Source: Butyrivibrio sp. MC2013 (GTDB lineage Bacteria; Bacillota; Clostridia; Lachnospirales; Lachnospiraceae). Taken from it: 64,000 bases of DNA. The position numbers and the translations under genes were made by a program. Below are positions 17,807 to 27,972 of the stretch, piece after piece (within the stretch, counting starts at the first letter, position 1; each line of letters opens with the position of its first letter). The notes under the pieces are model-generated. The model did no database searches. It was not told the DNA's origin and worked only from the letters and a program-made list of their open reading frames with translations. The DNA lies in the NCBI RefSeq assembly GCF_000424585.1, contig NZ_AUKE01000005.1, forward strand, positions 184,498 through 248,497, read 5' to 3'.

Positions 17807-17944
17807 GAAAACTCTCCCCTTTCCCAAAAACCTTTATCTAACATTTTACCCCAAAGAAAATAATAATCCAACAATCGCAGATTAATTTCACTGCATAAAC
17901 CATATATTCGCAAAGAGTTTCTTTAAAGCAAAAATAAAACCAAA

Positions 17945-17974
17945 GGCAGCCCGCCAAATCCATGACAGGCTGCC
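17945..17974 (-). terminator. Stem-loop after livJ, probable partial terminator
   Basis: A 7-bp perfect stem (17945-17951 with 17968-17974) is followed on the minus strand by TTTGGTTTTATTTTT. It lies between the abundant binding-protein gene and the permease genes, so incomplete termination or mRNA stabilisation is likely. Two more hairpins (18035-18054, and a GGGCC/GGCCC pair near 18000-18026) lie between it and the livJ stop. Confidence 0.75.
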
Positions 17975-18093
17975 GATGATGTTATCAAGTTCAAACCGGG
18001 CCGGGTACAAATAAGGTAAACAGGCCCTTCGACTATGCCGAATCCAAACGGCATATTTACATATCTTTTGGAACGCAGCGACTAAAAGTCAGA

Positions 18094-19245
18094 TCAATCT
18101 GCCAGTGTGTATACGCCGCCTGATATAACAACAGCCTTGGGCTCCTTGGTAGGCTCACCTGATGCATCCCACTTCATGCCTGAAGATGTAAGACCATCAA
18201 CGCTGATCTCTACCATAGCACCCTTCATAGCCTCTGAAATATCACTAACTGACATGTCAGGCTTGATATCAGCCTTCTCTGCAGCTGCCTTGATAGCATA
18301 TACTGCATCATAAGCATCTGCTGCAAACTGGTTGGGAACGATATCATGCTCTTCCTGGAACTTCTTAACAAAGTTCTGAGTCAGATCATCTTTAGCGTCA
18401 GCTGAGAAAGGTGTAAGGAGCATCAGTCCCTCTGCCAGTGAAGTATCAAAGTTCTCAACTCCAAGGATACCGTCCATGCCGTCACAGCCAAAGAAGATAG
18501 GACTAAAGCCCATTGTGTTGGCCTGCTGAAGGATCAGAGCTGCCTCTGAATAATAGATAGGAAGGAATACCAGCTCTGCGCCGCCGTCCATAGCCTTCTG
18601 GATCTGTACGGAGAAGTCTGTCTTGGAATCAGCTGTGAAAGCTTCCTGAGATACGATCTCAAGTCCCTGGTTAGCAGCCTCTGCTACAAATGTATCTGTG
18701 ATACCTGATGAATATACGTCAGAGCTGTCATAGATAATACCAATCTTGGAAGCAACGCCATGGCTTCCGATGTACTCTGCAGATGCAGCTCCCTGAGCGG
18801 GATCGGAGAAGCATACACGGAATACGTTGTCATAGTTAACACAATCTGCTGCAGATCCTGAAGGTGTTATCTGGAACATATTGTCGTTGTGTGACTCTTC
18901 GGATACTGCGATGGAGCATGCACTTGTTGTAGAACCTACCAGGAACTGCATTCCCCAGTCCTTAAGGCTGTTGTATGCATTGACTGACTTCTGGTTATCC
19001 AGCTCGTCGTCCTCTGCCTGGAAAGCGATTTGAACGCCACCAATACCGCCGTTTGCATTGATCTCATCTACAGCGATCTTGGCGCCCCACTGAACAGCAT
19101 TACCATAAGCTGCTGCACCGCCTGTAAAGGGTCCGATAACACCGATCTTAAAAGTATCTGAGCTGGCAGATTTTGATCCGCATCCTGCCAGTACCGCTGC
19201 TGTCATTACGACAGTCATTACCGCACTTACAAGTTTCTTCTTCAT
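18094..19245 (-). CDS. livJ: Branched-chain amino-acid-binding lipoprotein
   Basis: The 383-residue precursor has a lipoprotein signal (MKKKLVSAVMTV, lipobox AVLAGC) and a type I periplasmic-binding fold (FKIGVIGPFTGGAAAYGNAV, then GSTTSACSIAVSEE). In Gram-positives such proteins are anchored to the outer face of the membrane and hand amino acids to LivHM. The start at 19245 follows CAGGAGG by 9 bases and puts the signal peptide at the very N-terminus; an ATG further upstream has no such site. It is the first gene of livJ-livH-livM-livG-livF-kinase. The symbol livK would serve equally well. Confidence 0.93.
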   Translation of the reverse strand: MKKKLVSAVMTVVMTAAVLAGCGSKSASSDTFKIGVIGPFTGGAAAYGNAVQWGAKIAVDEINANGGIGGVQIAFQAEDDELDNQKSVNAYNSLKDWGMQFLVGSTTSACSIAVSEESHNDNMFQITPSGSAADCVNYDNVFRVCFSDPAQGAASAEYIGSHGVASKIGIIYDSSDVYSSGITDTFVAEAANQGLEIVSQEAFTADSKTDFSVQIQKAMDGGAELVFLPIYYSEAALILQQANTMGFSPIFFGCDGMDGILGVENFDTSLAEGLMLLTPFSADAKDDLTQNFVKKFQEEHDIVPNQFAADAYDAVYAIKAAAEKADIKPDMSVSDISEAMKGAMVEISVDGLTSSGMKWDASGEPTKEPKAVVISGGVYTLAD

Positions 19246-19301
19246 AATGAATCCCTCCTGAATAATGCATGTATTTGGATGCATGTATACAATTTAGAAT
19301 A

Positions 19302-19329
19302 ATTATGACATACTGTGACGCGTTGTCAA
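19302..19329 (-). promoter_or_regulatory. Promoter of the liv operon
   Basis: On the minus strand TTGACA (19324-19329) and CATAAT (19302-19307) are 16 bp apart, about 57 bp before the livJ start. Between promoter and ribosome binding site lie two direct copies of ATGCATGTAT (19265-19274 and 19280-19289), a possible operator. Confidence 0.75.
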
Positions 19330-19373
19330 GTCAAAGTGATAAAATTGATCAAGTATGCTTTCCCCCTCCGTGC

Positions 19374-19398
19374 AAAACCCCGGTCGCTTGGACCGGGG
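19374..19398 (-). terminator. Intrinsic terminator of the giant surface-protein gene
   Basis: An 8-bp GC-rich perfect stem (19378-19385 with 19391-19398, 5-base loop) is followed by TTTT on the minus strand, about 80 bp after the stop codon. Confidence 0.85.
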
Positions 19399-19476
19399 CT
19401 TCGCACCTTATTGAAACTTATTCAACTACAGCTAAAGTGGAATGATCCACCTGCTATTTTGTTAGGGAGCAATTTA

Positions 19477-22400
19477 TCACTCCTCGTCCTCTCTTCTGCG
19501 CTTTCCGATCAGTATAAGACTGATGGATATTCCTGCGCTGATAAGGATGATGATCCATCTGCGGAAGCTGTTAATGGAATCATCTGTCTGTACGTTTCTG
19601 CTTGCTCCAAGTACTGCGGGTTCATCTGTCACTGCAGGCTCTCTTCTTGCTCCAAGTACTGCAGGTACATCAGCTGCAAGAGGTGCAGGTGTAGGAGCTA
19701 TAACGGTAGGAGGAGCAGGTGTAGGTGTAGGAACCGGTGTAGGTGTAGGAGGAGGAGTAGGTGTTGATACAGGATTGATCCTGAGTACTCCAAGCTTCTC
19801 TACTATCTTGTAGTTGGATGCCTTTGCAGTATCCCATGTAATGGTATAGGTATTGGGAGTTTTGCCTGCATTGGTAATGGTTCCTGTTGCCTTAACCTTT
19901 GCTATCTCGCCGTTCTGGAGACCGTTTAGACTAGCTTTATCATTGGTAAGAGGATTGCCATCATAATCCTTTGTTGCTGATCCGGTTGTTACGGTAAGAG
20001 GTGCAGGATTGATAATGAGGTTACCCATCTTGCCTTCTTCACTGCTCTCCTTGAATGTGAACTGGCCTGTCACATCATTGTTATCCTTGTCCACAACCTT
20101 GGCTTCTGAGAAATCCATTACCATCTTATAGATCGCAACGTCGGTTCCTTCGGTAGCTACTCTTACTCCTGTTACTGTATATGTAGGTCCGCCTGCAACA
20201 GGTGTGATAGGTGTAGCTGTTTCCTTGGTCATTGCACTTGCTGTGATGGCAATGAGCTTATTCAAAAGTCTCTTTGTCTGCTGTACAAATTCTCTTACAG
20301 GTGAAGGCTCTGCCTTGCACTCGAGACTAAAGTCAAAGTCTTTCTGGAGCAGTCCGTTATAAGTTACTTCTACTGTAGGTACGGAAGCTATTACTTCGAA
20401 AGGTGTGGTGCGGTTGGTAATGGTGAGATCACCTATGCTCTCATCAAGCTCGTAGTTGTCAGGATCCGCTGTTGTCCATTCGATAGTATAGTCATTCTTC
20501 TGTGTTCCTACATCTGTAATTGAACCTGTTGTGGTGATCTCTGCTATCTCACCATTCTTGAAATCAGGCTTTACATATCCTGCTGTTAGAGGAAGTCCGT
20601 CATATTCCTTCTCAGCTGACTTGGTAACGATTGTAAGAGGCGCTTTGGTAATTGTAAGATTACCGGGCTTATCTACAATCTTTGCAAAGTTACCGGTCTT
20701 ATCAAGGCCATCTGCGTCGTAGATCCTGATCGATCCAGCAGCTATAGGGTTATTGCCTTCGCCGGATTCCTTAACATTGGTGATAGAGCCTTCTGTAACT
20801 GCCTTAACTGTTAATCCTTCAGGAAGACCTGTTACGTTTTCAATTTCGATCTCTTCACCTTCTTCTCCGGTTCTGAGAGGCAGTCCGTCGTACTCTTTAT
20901 CAGCATTTGGTGCTGTTACTGTTACTTCCTTGCTATAAGGTGTTACTGTCAGATCCTTCTTCACTTCGATCAGCTTGTAGTTATCTTTATTTACACTACC
21001 CCAATCTACAATAAAGTCGTTGGTAACAGTGCCTACATCTGTGATGGTGCCTTTTATAGTGATCTCTATCTTCTCTTCATTTGCAAGGGTTACTGTAAAA
21101 GGCTTGTTCTCGTGATCATCCTTAATAGTCTGAAGACTATCAACTCCGCTTACCACGATATCTGCACCCTTTGTAAGAGGTGTTCCATCATATTCCTTTG
21201 TGCCTTCTACTGAGCTGACTGTAACTTCTCTTTCAGTAACTGTAAGCTTGCCTTTTGCCTTCTCGATATTGGTGTAGAAGCCGGTTACGTCTTCGCCATT
21301 AGCGTCCCTTATCACAAATCCGTCATCAACTATATTGTCACCTACGCCTGCATCTGTCTGGCTGCCGCTTGCTGTTGCCTCTACTGTATAGCCTTCAGGA
21401 AGTCCTGTTGCGCTTACAGGATTCTCCTCTGTACCGGGTGCCGTAAGGGCAGTTCCGTCGTATACCTTGCCATCGCTGGGAGCAGTCAGTACAATGAGTG
21501 TCTCGTCATCTATGAGTACTTCCAGTTCTCCGATAGAAACTGTCTGTACATCGTAGTTACCAGCCTCATAGTTACCAAAGTCAATATCTATGGTATTGTC
21601 GCTCTTACCAACTTTGGTCTGGCTGCCTTTAACTGTTACCTGAGCTGTTTCATCTCCTACAAGTGCTACTGTGGTAGCTGCACCTTCATGATCATCAGGG
21701 ATGTCAAAAGGCTCGTTGCCTGCTACTGATACTGTTGCACCCTTGGTAAGAGGTGTGCCGTCATACTTCTTGGTACCGGGGTTGGTCTTGAGCTCTATGA
21801 CTCTCTTCTTGATGGTAAGTGTTCCGTTCTGAGGATCTACTGTAAAGTTATCAGTCTTATCCTCGCCTGTTGCATCTTCTGTGATGGTATAGTCAATAAT
21901 CTTATTATTGCCATCCTGAGTGTCTGCTACTTTGATAACAGGCATATCAGAGGATACTGTTGCCGAAATACTGAAGCCTTCAGGAAGTCCCAGTTCCGCA
22001 GGATCTGTTGTTTCAAGCTCGTTCTTTACAAGAGCTGTTCCGTCATAGGTCTTGTTGGCACTTGCTGCCTTAATGGTGATAGTATTAGTATTCTTGACTA
22101 CGCTGAGCTCACCAAGATCTTCGCTGATAGAATAGTTCTTAGGATCTACTCCTTCGCCCCATTCAATTGTGTAGTCATTTTTTACAGGCTCTGTGGTGAT
22201 CTCCTTAACCTTACCGGTTGCAGTCACTGTTGCCGTATCGCCATTTACCAGGCCTTCAATGCCTTTGCCTTCCTGATAGTCATGTTCCTGTCCATCATAC
22301 TCAAATACATTGCTTCCTGTCTTAACAGTAACTGTTACAGGTTTGATGGTAAGTGTACCATCCTCGCTTGTGATATTTGAGAAGTTTGCTGTTACGTCGT

Positions 22401-25400
22401 TATCCTTCGCATCTCTGATAACATAACTCTTAACCTTGTTGTTTCCTGTTTCAGAGTCGGCTACATTGATGATATCTTTGTCTGTAGCAACTACTGCGTC
22501 TACATAGAGACCTGCAGGCAGGTTTTCGGGAGTTGTTGTTACCAGTTCAGGCTTTTCAAGCTTGCTGCCGTCATAATCTTTTTCATCACTGGCTGCCTGG
22601 ATCACGATCGCGTCATCATTTGCAGTCACTTCAAGGGTTCCAAGCTCTTCTTTTATTGTATAGTTACTACTGTCTGTATCGCCCCAGTCAATGCTGTACT
22701 CATTATCTACAGGGCTGGGAGTTACATCCTTTACTACTGTAGTAGCTGTTACTGTAGCTGTTTCATTATTCTGAAGTCCTGCGATGCTTGCTTCAGGCCA
22801 TGTGTGCTCCTGTCCGTCATATACAAAGCTATTAGTTCCTGTTGTAATAGTGACTTCTACAGGATTGATGGTAAGTGTACCTTCTTCGAAGCTTACAGTG
22901 TAGTAGCCGGGCAAGTCAGCGATCGCTGCCTGCTCATCTTCTGTAAGATAGCTCTTTGGTCCTTCTGATACCTTGGTAATGGAAGGAGCTGTGCCAAGGG
23001 CTGCGCTTATAGAATCAGCATCTGCATCAAGAGCGCCTTCTATAGTGTAGTTACCATCAAGGGCTGTTCCGTCATAATCCTTGTCAAGAGTATCTGCTGT
23101 GATCGTCAGAGGAAGTGTGTAATAGATTGTGATCTCATTGTTATCCTCTGATACTGTAACAGACTGAGAAGGATTATAGGAATCCACTGTCAGATCCTTT
23201 TCCTGATATTTGGTAACAGGAGCTGCTGTATATTCGGATCCGATAGTTGCAGATTCTGTAACATCATCACTGACCTTAGTAGTTGTTCCCTTCAGATAAT
23301 GATGTACTGTTACATCCACCTTATTTAATATGAAATGTGCATAATAGGTATGAGCTTCATAGAATCCACTTGCATTCCTGTCAGGTACAAATTCTGCGTT
23401 TTCGCTAAGCCTGTCCTCTGAATCGTCAACAGACCAGTAATCAAACAGGTATGCATCAGATGCTGCTGTTGCTGTAGATCCTGCTGCTGTTCCGCTCTCC
23501 ACCTTAACTGTTTCAGATTCAGGACTTACTGAGCCATATCCTGTGCTGTCTGCAGCAACTGCGTAGTTAATTGTTACTTCATCCTCTTCCCATACTGCAA
23601 AGAGATCTTCATAAGGCTGCTTCTCATCAGCTGCAACCTTAGTAGCTTCTTTGCCGTTTACGTCAGTGTATCCGTTTCCTGTCCATACCAGGAAATCAGC
23701 AGTTGTTCCGCCCTGAGCCTTGGTCCAGCCCTTAAATACATAGCCTTCTCTTGACTGAGCTCCGACAATATCTACTGCCTCGTTGATCTTGACAGGTGAA
23801 TCCGAATGATAAAGAATTCCTTTACCTTCGTTTTCTGATCCGTAATTGCTGTACCAGTCAATATGAGTAGGAGTCTTCTCTTCTATATCCTTATAGACTG
23901 CTATCAGCTGAACGTCATAACTGTACTGATTACCTTCTACTACGTCTTCAGGAGCCACTACAGTATTCGATCCAAGAAGTGTAATCCTGGAATCACTCTT
24001 TTTGGCTATAAATGTAGCACCTGCAAGAACTGAAGTTTCAGTATCTACATATTCACTGCCATTCCATTTCTGAAGCTGCCAGTGATCAAATACCTTCTTC
24101 TCAGGAGGAGTCGGAGCTGCGCCTGCGCTGACAGAGGATCCGTCTACATAAAGGACATTGTCGCTGGGAGGATTTGTTCCTTCTCCTACATCATAGATGA
24201 TTCCAATTCCTCTTGAACCAATAGTGATCTCACTCCACTTAGCATAGAGATTAAATTCCTTTGTGATCCAGAATCTGTCTACATCACCATTAGACGTAGC
24301 ACCATTTCCCCATTTATCCATGGGATCAGTCATATGCTTGGTCTTGTCATAAGCTGTTGTCACTGTTGTCTCATTAAGAACAGTTGCTGCTGAGAATGCC
24401 TTATTACAGCCTTCATCAGTGTACCAGCCAAAGAATTCATAGCCTCTTCTCTGTCCTGTAGGAGCTGATATCTTGCCGCCATAGGATACACGGAAGTTCA
24501 TATCCTGACTTTCAGATCCCCATGTAAGAGTAGTATCAGTACCTGCATTGGGATGCAGGAATACTCGGTACTGAACCTGACGCCATTTTGCATATACGGT
24601 AAGTCCGCCCTGAGGCATAGTAGAGAAAGTATATGCCTGAGTGCAGGCATCATCCAGATACCAGCCTTCAAATGCATATCCTGTTATAGCTTCAGGTACA
24701 AAATAATTATCTCCGTCCTTATTATAAGAAGTAATATCTGCGCCGTATGTAATGCCGTTAGCTTCGTGTAATTCTCCGCGGTTGTCCTCTGCTAAAGGAT
24801 TATTATTGCCATCAACGTATGCTCCGTCGTAGTAGAGTATGGAGTACTCTAAGCGGTCAAAGTATACGTATAATCCACTATTTGCTATTGTAGAAGTCTG
24901 ATATCCGGGAGTTCCGGGATTAGCATCATAGTAGTAGTTTCCATCATTATTCATCAGACTACCAACCTGATGCCAGCTGCTAGTGCTGTTTTCATTGTTC
25001 CATGCCACGCACTTGAATCCGTTATACTTATCAGACAGATGGAAACTATTTGCTGCAGTATTAACGGTATCAGAAATTGTATAACCGTTCTTTTCAGGAT
25101 TTTGTTTCAGGAAATATATATGTTTACCTGATTCAATTTCCTTTGCATAGAAATTAACTGTTGTATTATTACTGGTAGGAATAAATGCATCGAGGAATGT
25201 TGTTCTGGTTCCTGAACCCTGATTCTGGTAATTATAACCTGAATACCAGTCATACTCATTTGGCCATGTATAGTTATTGGCTTCAAGAGTGGAAGCATAC
25301 AGGCCGCTCATTGTAGTATAGAGATTCCAGTTCTGGTTATTGCTACGGGTATACCTTGTACCGGTATAAGTATGCCATCCGCCTGAGTAATATCTCCAAG

Positions 25401-27972
25401 TTGAACCGCTTCTTGTCAGCTGAACATACTGTCCGTCAACAAGGCCATACTGTGTACCGTTGTTAGCTGTAGTAGCAGTATATGCATAGCCATAGAGGTA
25501 GAAATTAAATGTTATATTATTACGATCATAATATACATTAACTACTGTATTTCCTTCAGGGGCAACTCTCTTAGTAGCCTGATCTGTATTCTTAAATGTA
25601 AAACCGGTCTCGCCCTTGTAGGTGCCGCCCTGTACTACGCCGGTGGTAGCATTAACTGCAGAAGGGGTAGATCCAACAGCAGCATTCTCAACAGTTACGG
25701 ACTCTACAAAGTCATAACCGTCTCCTGCCACATTCTGTCTCCATATCAGTACTACATAATTAGCTCTGGCATTTGCCTGCCACTTTGCATAGACTGTAGT
25801 AGTCTCTGCTATGGTATGACCAAATTCAAATACTTCACCTGTAGGATCTGCACCAAGCTCAGAAGGTTCTCCGGTATACCAGTCTATAAAGGTATAACCG
25901 TTCCTTATCATATCCAGTAAGCCTTCATCACTGGTCACTTCTCCGGTCTTGATAAATCTGGGTGCGTTATAGGTTCCGCCCTTACCGTTTTCATTAAAGA
26001 TAAGCCAGTGGCCTTCAGGGGCGGTAACTGAGAAAAGGATGTCTCCTGTAATGGTTATCACAGAATCATTTTCATAATAGTATCTCTGCTCACCGTCAAC
26101 CACCTCTGACTGTGCTCCACTAGGATAGCCAACGATATTGCTCTTGCCATCAGATACGATCCAGCCTTCAAAATTGTGGCTGTCGTCTGTGATAAAGCCC
26201 ATATTTACAGTATAGGAGGTGCTTGTCTCTGTAACAGGGATCTCTTTAACGTCAGTTCCCAGAGCTGTACCGTTCTGGTCAACGTAGGTAACTGTAAACT
26301 GTTTGAAGATAACAGCATAGTATGTAATACTGTCATCATCAGTAAGTCCTGCCACCTTGGACATCGCTGCTGTTCGTACATCTTCTATAGTAAGTGTAGG
26401 TGTAGAGGCTGTATAATTTTCTTCTGTTGTCCAGCCCTTAAATACCTGGCCATCAGCAAGATTGCCTGCGCCGGGATCATATATTATAGTAGCAACTTCC
26501 TCAGCTGTATCAGCTGCTTTTACATACATTGTATCGATCTCATTAGTGCCATTCATAAAAGTAACAGAGAGTCTTGGCACGTCACTACCAACTACGATGA
26601 ATACTGAGAAATTGTTGACATCAAATGATGTAGCGGTAACAAGTTCTTCTCCATCTGTTACCTTTGTTGAAAGCTCAGCATCAGAGATCTCTTTTACTTC
26701 ACCGTCGTGCTGATGGAGGACTGCAAAGTCTTCACCTTCCATAGCCTCTACCAGCTTCAGACTTACATGAACATATTTTGCATCAGCGGGCTGGATCTCT
26801 TCGCCCTTATATACGAACTTGATATCTACAGCCTTGGCGTCTGTAGCGTCTTCTTTTACTTCCTGAGCAAGAGCCAGAGCTCTCTGATCAGATACAGAAC
26901 TGATAGCGATTCCTGTGCCTTCAGGGAAGAGGCCTTCCTCTGCTTCGACTGTAACAATGAGGTCTCCGTGTCTCTCGTTCCTTACAGAGATAGCAGGCAT
27001 CTGTTCTACAGCTACAAAGTTTGCTGTGAAGGTGGCATCTTCCTCTATATCAGCAGGAACAAAAAGGGCTTCAGTTCCAACTTCGTTGCCGTCCTCATCT
27101 GTCCAGTTTGTAAATGTATACTTATCGTTCCAGGCAGTTGCAGTAGCACCTTCAAAAGCTGCATCTTCTTTATTAATATCTACTTCTTCTGAGGAGATAG
27201 ATACTTTGCCGCCCTTAGTTGCTTTATAAGTAACCTTTACGATCTTCTCTTCTACTACAGGCTCCTCTTCTACTACGGGAGCGGGAGCAAAATTAGCAGT
27301 ATAAGTAATGTCACCGGATACTATGGAAGGAACTATGGTAGCACTCTCGGATACCAGTTCCTCTCCAACTGTCCAGTTACTAAAGATGTAGCCATCAGAA
27401 GGGATAGCCGTTGAGCCTTCAATATGATACTCAGATGAGATATCTACTGTTTCGGATTCCAGACTAACAATTCCGCCTTCAGAAGCGGCGTAGCTGACTG
27501 TAGCATATACAGCTGCGGAAGCTTCTTCAGAAGGAGCTGCTTCTTCAGCAGGTGTTTCGGGAGCTGTTGCCTCTTCGGGTGCTGCAACTAAAGCTTCTTC
27601 ATTATTCTCTTCGGGATTTGCGGAAGTTGTGTCATCAGATTCAGATGGCACATTGACAGATGCGCCTTCAGCAGGTGCCGGCGCTTCTTCGGATGCGGGT
27701 GCTTCCTCTTCAGGAGCTTCCACAGCAGGAGCTTCGGGAGCTTCTTCAGGAGCAGGAGCGGGAGCTTCATCGGAGGGAGCTTCAGGAGAGCTCATAACAG
27801 CCACAGGCTCCGCCTCTGCTACAGCAGGCTCGCTCTCTGCGACTTCTGCAACTACTTCCTGCTCTCCATCCTGAGCATGCACGTTAAGAGAAAAACCGTT
27901 TCCTCCTACCGTGGTTGCAGTGATCGCAAGTGATAACAGTACAGCTAGAAATCTTTTCACTTGTTTACTCAT
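19477..27972 (-). CDS. Giant secreted multi-repeat surface protein (InlB-like, MucBP and MBG-type repeats)
   Basis: A 2831-residue protein, one uninterrupted frame of 8.5 kb. In order: signal peptide (about 1-35, ending SLNVHA); a Pro/Glu/Ala-rich stalk to about 155; two divergent InlB-type repeats (155-330); a soluble segment to about 460; several InlB B-repeat-like modules to about 1548 (endings such as TVYAKW, LYAKW, LFAVW); a MucBP-like module VDVTVHHYLKGTTTKVSDDV (about 1550-1618); twelve MBG-like repeats marked by YDG (about 1619-2735); a Thr/Pro linker; two PAVLGA motifs; one membrane helix (about 2803-2822) and a basic tail KRRRED. No LPXTG is present. It is probably an adhesin held at the surface by its C-terminal helix. 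The start at 27972 is preferred to one 6 bases upstream, which is too close to GGAGG. Ligand unknown. Confidence 0.88.
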   Translation of the reverse strand: MSKQVKRFLAVLLSLAITATTVGGNGFSLNVHAQDGEQEVVAEVAESEPAVAEAEPVAVMSSPEAPSDEAPAPAPEEAPEAPAVEAPEEEAPASEEAPAPAEGASVNVPSESDDTTSANPEENNEEALVAAPEEATAPETPAEEAAPSEEASAAVYATVSYAASEGGIVSLESETVDISSEYHIEGSTAIPSDGYIFSNWTVGEELVSESATIVPSIVSGDITYTANFAPAPVVEEEPVVEEKIVKVTYKATKGGKVSISSEEVDINKEDAAFEGATATAWNDKYTFTNWTDEDGNEVGTEALFVPADIEEDATFTANFVAVEQMPAISVRNERHGDLIVTVEAEEGLFPEGTGIAISSVSDQRALALAQEVKEDATDAKAVDIKFVYKGEEIQPADAKYVHVSLKLVEAMEGEDFAVLHQHDGEVKEISDAELSTKVTDGEELVTATSFDVNNFSVFIVVGSDVPRLSVTFMNGTNEIDTMYVKAADTAEEVATIIYDPGAGNLADGQVFKGWTTEENYTASTPTLTIEDVRTAAMSKVAGLTDDDSITYYAVIFKQFTVTYVDQNGTALGTDVKEIPVTETSTSYTVNMGFITDDSHNFEGWIVSDGKSNIVGYPSGAQSEVVDGEQRYYYENDSVITITGDILFSVTAPEGHWLIFNENGKGGTYNAPRFIKTGEVTSDEGLLDMIRNGYTFIDWYTGEPSELGADPTGEVFEFGHTIAETTTVYAKWQANARANYVVLIWRQNVAGDGYDFVESVTVENAAVGSTPSAVNATTGVVQGGTYKGETGFTFKNTDQATKRVAPEGNTVVNVYYDRNNITFNFYLYGYAYTATTANNGTQYGLVDGQYVQLTRSGSTWRYYSGGWHTYTGTRYTRSNNQNWNLYTTMSGLYASTLEANNYTWPNEYDWYSGYNYQNQGSGTRTTFLDAFIPTSNNTTVNFYAKEIESGKHIYFLKQNPEKNGYTISDTVNTAANSFHLSDKYNGFKCVAWNNENSTSSWHQVGSLMNNDGNYYYDANPGTPGYQTSTIANSGLYVYFDRLEYSILYYDGAYVDGNNNPLAEDNRGELHEANGITYGADITSYNKDGDNYFVPEAITGYAFEGWYLDDACTQAYTFSTMPQGGLTVYAKWRQVQYRVFLHPNAGTDTTLTWGSESQDMNFRVSYGGKISAPTGQRRGYEFFGWYTDEGCNKAFSAATVLNETTVTTAYDKTKHMTDPMDKWGNGATSNGDVDRFWITKEFNLYAKWSEITIGSRGIGIIYDVGEGTNPPSDNVLYVDGSSVSAGAAPTPPEKKVFDHWQLQKWNGSEYVDTETSVLAGATFIAKKSDSRITLLGSNTVVAPEDVVEGNQYSYDVQLIAVYKDIEEKTPTHIDWYSNYGSENEGKGILYHSDSPVKINEAVDIVGAQSREGYVFKGWTKAQGGTTADFLVWTGNGYTDVNGKEATKVAADEKQPYEDLFAVWEEDEVTINYAVAADSTGYGSVSPESETVKVESGTAAGSTATAASDAYLFDYWSVDDSEDRLSENAEFVPDRNASGFYEAHTYYAHFILNKVDVTVHHYLKGTTTKVSDDVTESATIGSEYTAAPVTKYQEKDLTVDSYNPSQSVTVSEDNNEITIYYTLPLTITADTLDKDYDGTALDGNYTIEGALDADADSISAALGTAPSITKVSEGPKSYLTEDEQAAIADLPGYYTVSFEEGTLTINPVEVTITTGTNSFVYDGQEHTWPEASIAGLQNNETATVTATTVVKDVTPSPVDNEYSIDWGDTDSSNYTIKEELGTLEVTANDDAIVIQAASDEKDYDGSKLEKPELVTTTPENLPAGLYVDAVVATDKDIINVADSETGNNKVKSYVIRDAKDNDVTANFSNITSEDGTLTIKPVTVTVKTGSNVFEYDGQEHDYQEGKGIEGLVNGDTATVTATGKVKEITTEPVKNDYTIEWGEGVDPKNYSISEDLGELSVVKNTNTITIKAASANKTYDGTALVKNELETTDPAELGLPEGFSISATVSSDMPVIKVADTQDGNNKIIDYTITEDATGEDKTDNFTVDPQNGTLTIKKRVIELKTNPGTKKYDGTPLTKGATVSVAGNEPFDIPDDHEGAATTVALVGDETAQVTVKGSQTKVGKSDNTIDIDFGNYEAGNYDVQTVSIGELEVLIDDETLIVLTAPSDGKVYDGTALTAPGTEENPVSATGLPEGYTVEATASGSQTDAGVGDNIVDDGFVIRDANGEDVTGFYTNIEKAKGKLTVTEREVTVSSVEGTKEYDGTPLTKGADIVVSGVDSLQTIKDDHENKPFTVTLANEEKIEITIKGTITDVGTVTNDFIVDWGSVNKDNYKLIEVKKDLTVTPYSKEVTVTAPNADKEYDGLPLRTGEEGEEIEIENVTGLPEGLTVKAVTEGSITNVKESGEGNNPIAAGSIRIYDADGLDKTGNFAKIVDKPGNLTITKAPLTIVTKSAEKEYDGLPLTAGYVKPDFKNGEIAEITTTGSITDVGTQKNDYTIEWTTADPDNYELDESIGDLTITNRTTPFEVIASVPTVEVTYNGLLQKDFDFSLECKAEPSPVREFVQQTKRLLNKLIAITASAMTKETATPITPVAGGPTYTVTGVRVATEGTDVAIYKMVMDFSEAKVVDKDNNDVTGQFTFKESSEEGKMGNLIINPAPLTVTTGSATKDYDGNPLTNDKASLNGLQNGEIAKVKATGTITNAGKTPNTYTITWDTAKASNYKIVEKLGVLRINPVSTPTPPPTPTPVPTPTPAPPTVIAPTPAPLAADVPAVLGARREPAVTDEPAVLGASRNVQTDDSINSFRRWIIILISAGISISLILIGKRRREDEE
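19780..23116 (-). repeat. Twelve MBG-like repeats in six alternating A-B pairs (protein-level)
   Basis: Twelve units of roughly 80-130 codons lie in tandem within the giant gene. Each has a YDG-type motif (YNG in the eleventh); on the plus strand these codons fall near 23070, 22815, 22570, 22290, 22045, 21750, 21455, 21185, 20885, 20595, 20355 and 19960. Odd units (type A) have LPxG and end in DVTxNF plus GTLTI-like strands; even units (type B) have a GLxNG or GTITDVG core and end in NYxxxExLGxLxV. The alternation holds for all six pairs; unit 11 carries an insertion. At nucleotide level the units have diverged, so the array is old rather than freshly expanded. Confidence 0.75.

Noticed and set aside
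19477..19620. A sortase LPXTG signal
   Set aside because: No LPXTG or close variant was found; the end has PAVLGA motifs, a helix and basic residues.
19477..23116. A CRISPR or DNA tandem-repeat array suggested by regular spacing of GTCATA-like words
   Set aside because: The words are YDG codons of diverged protein repeats; the DNA between them is coding and not conserved as a repeat.
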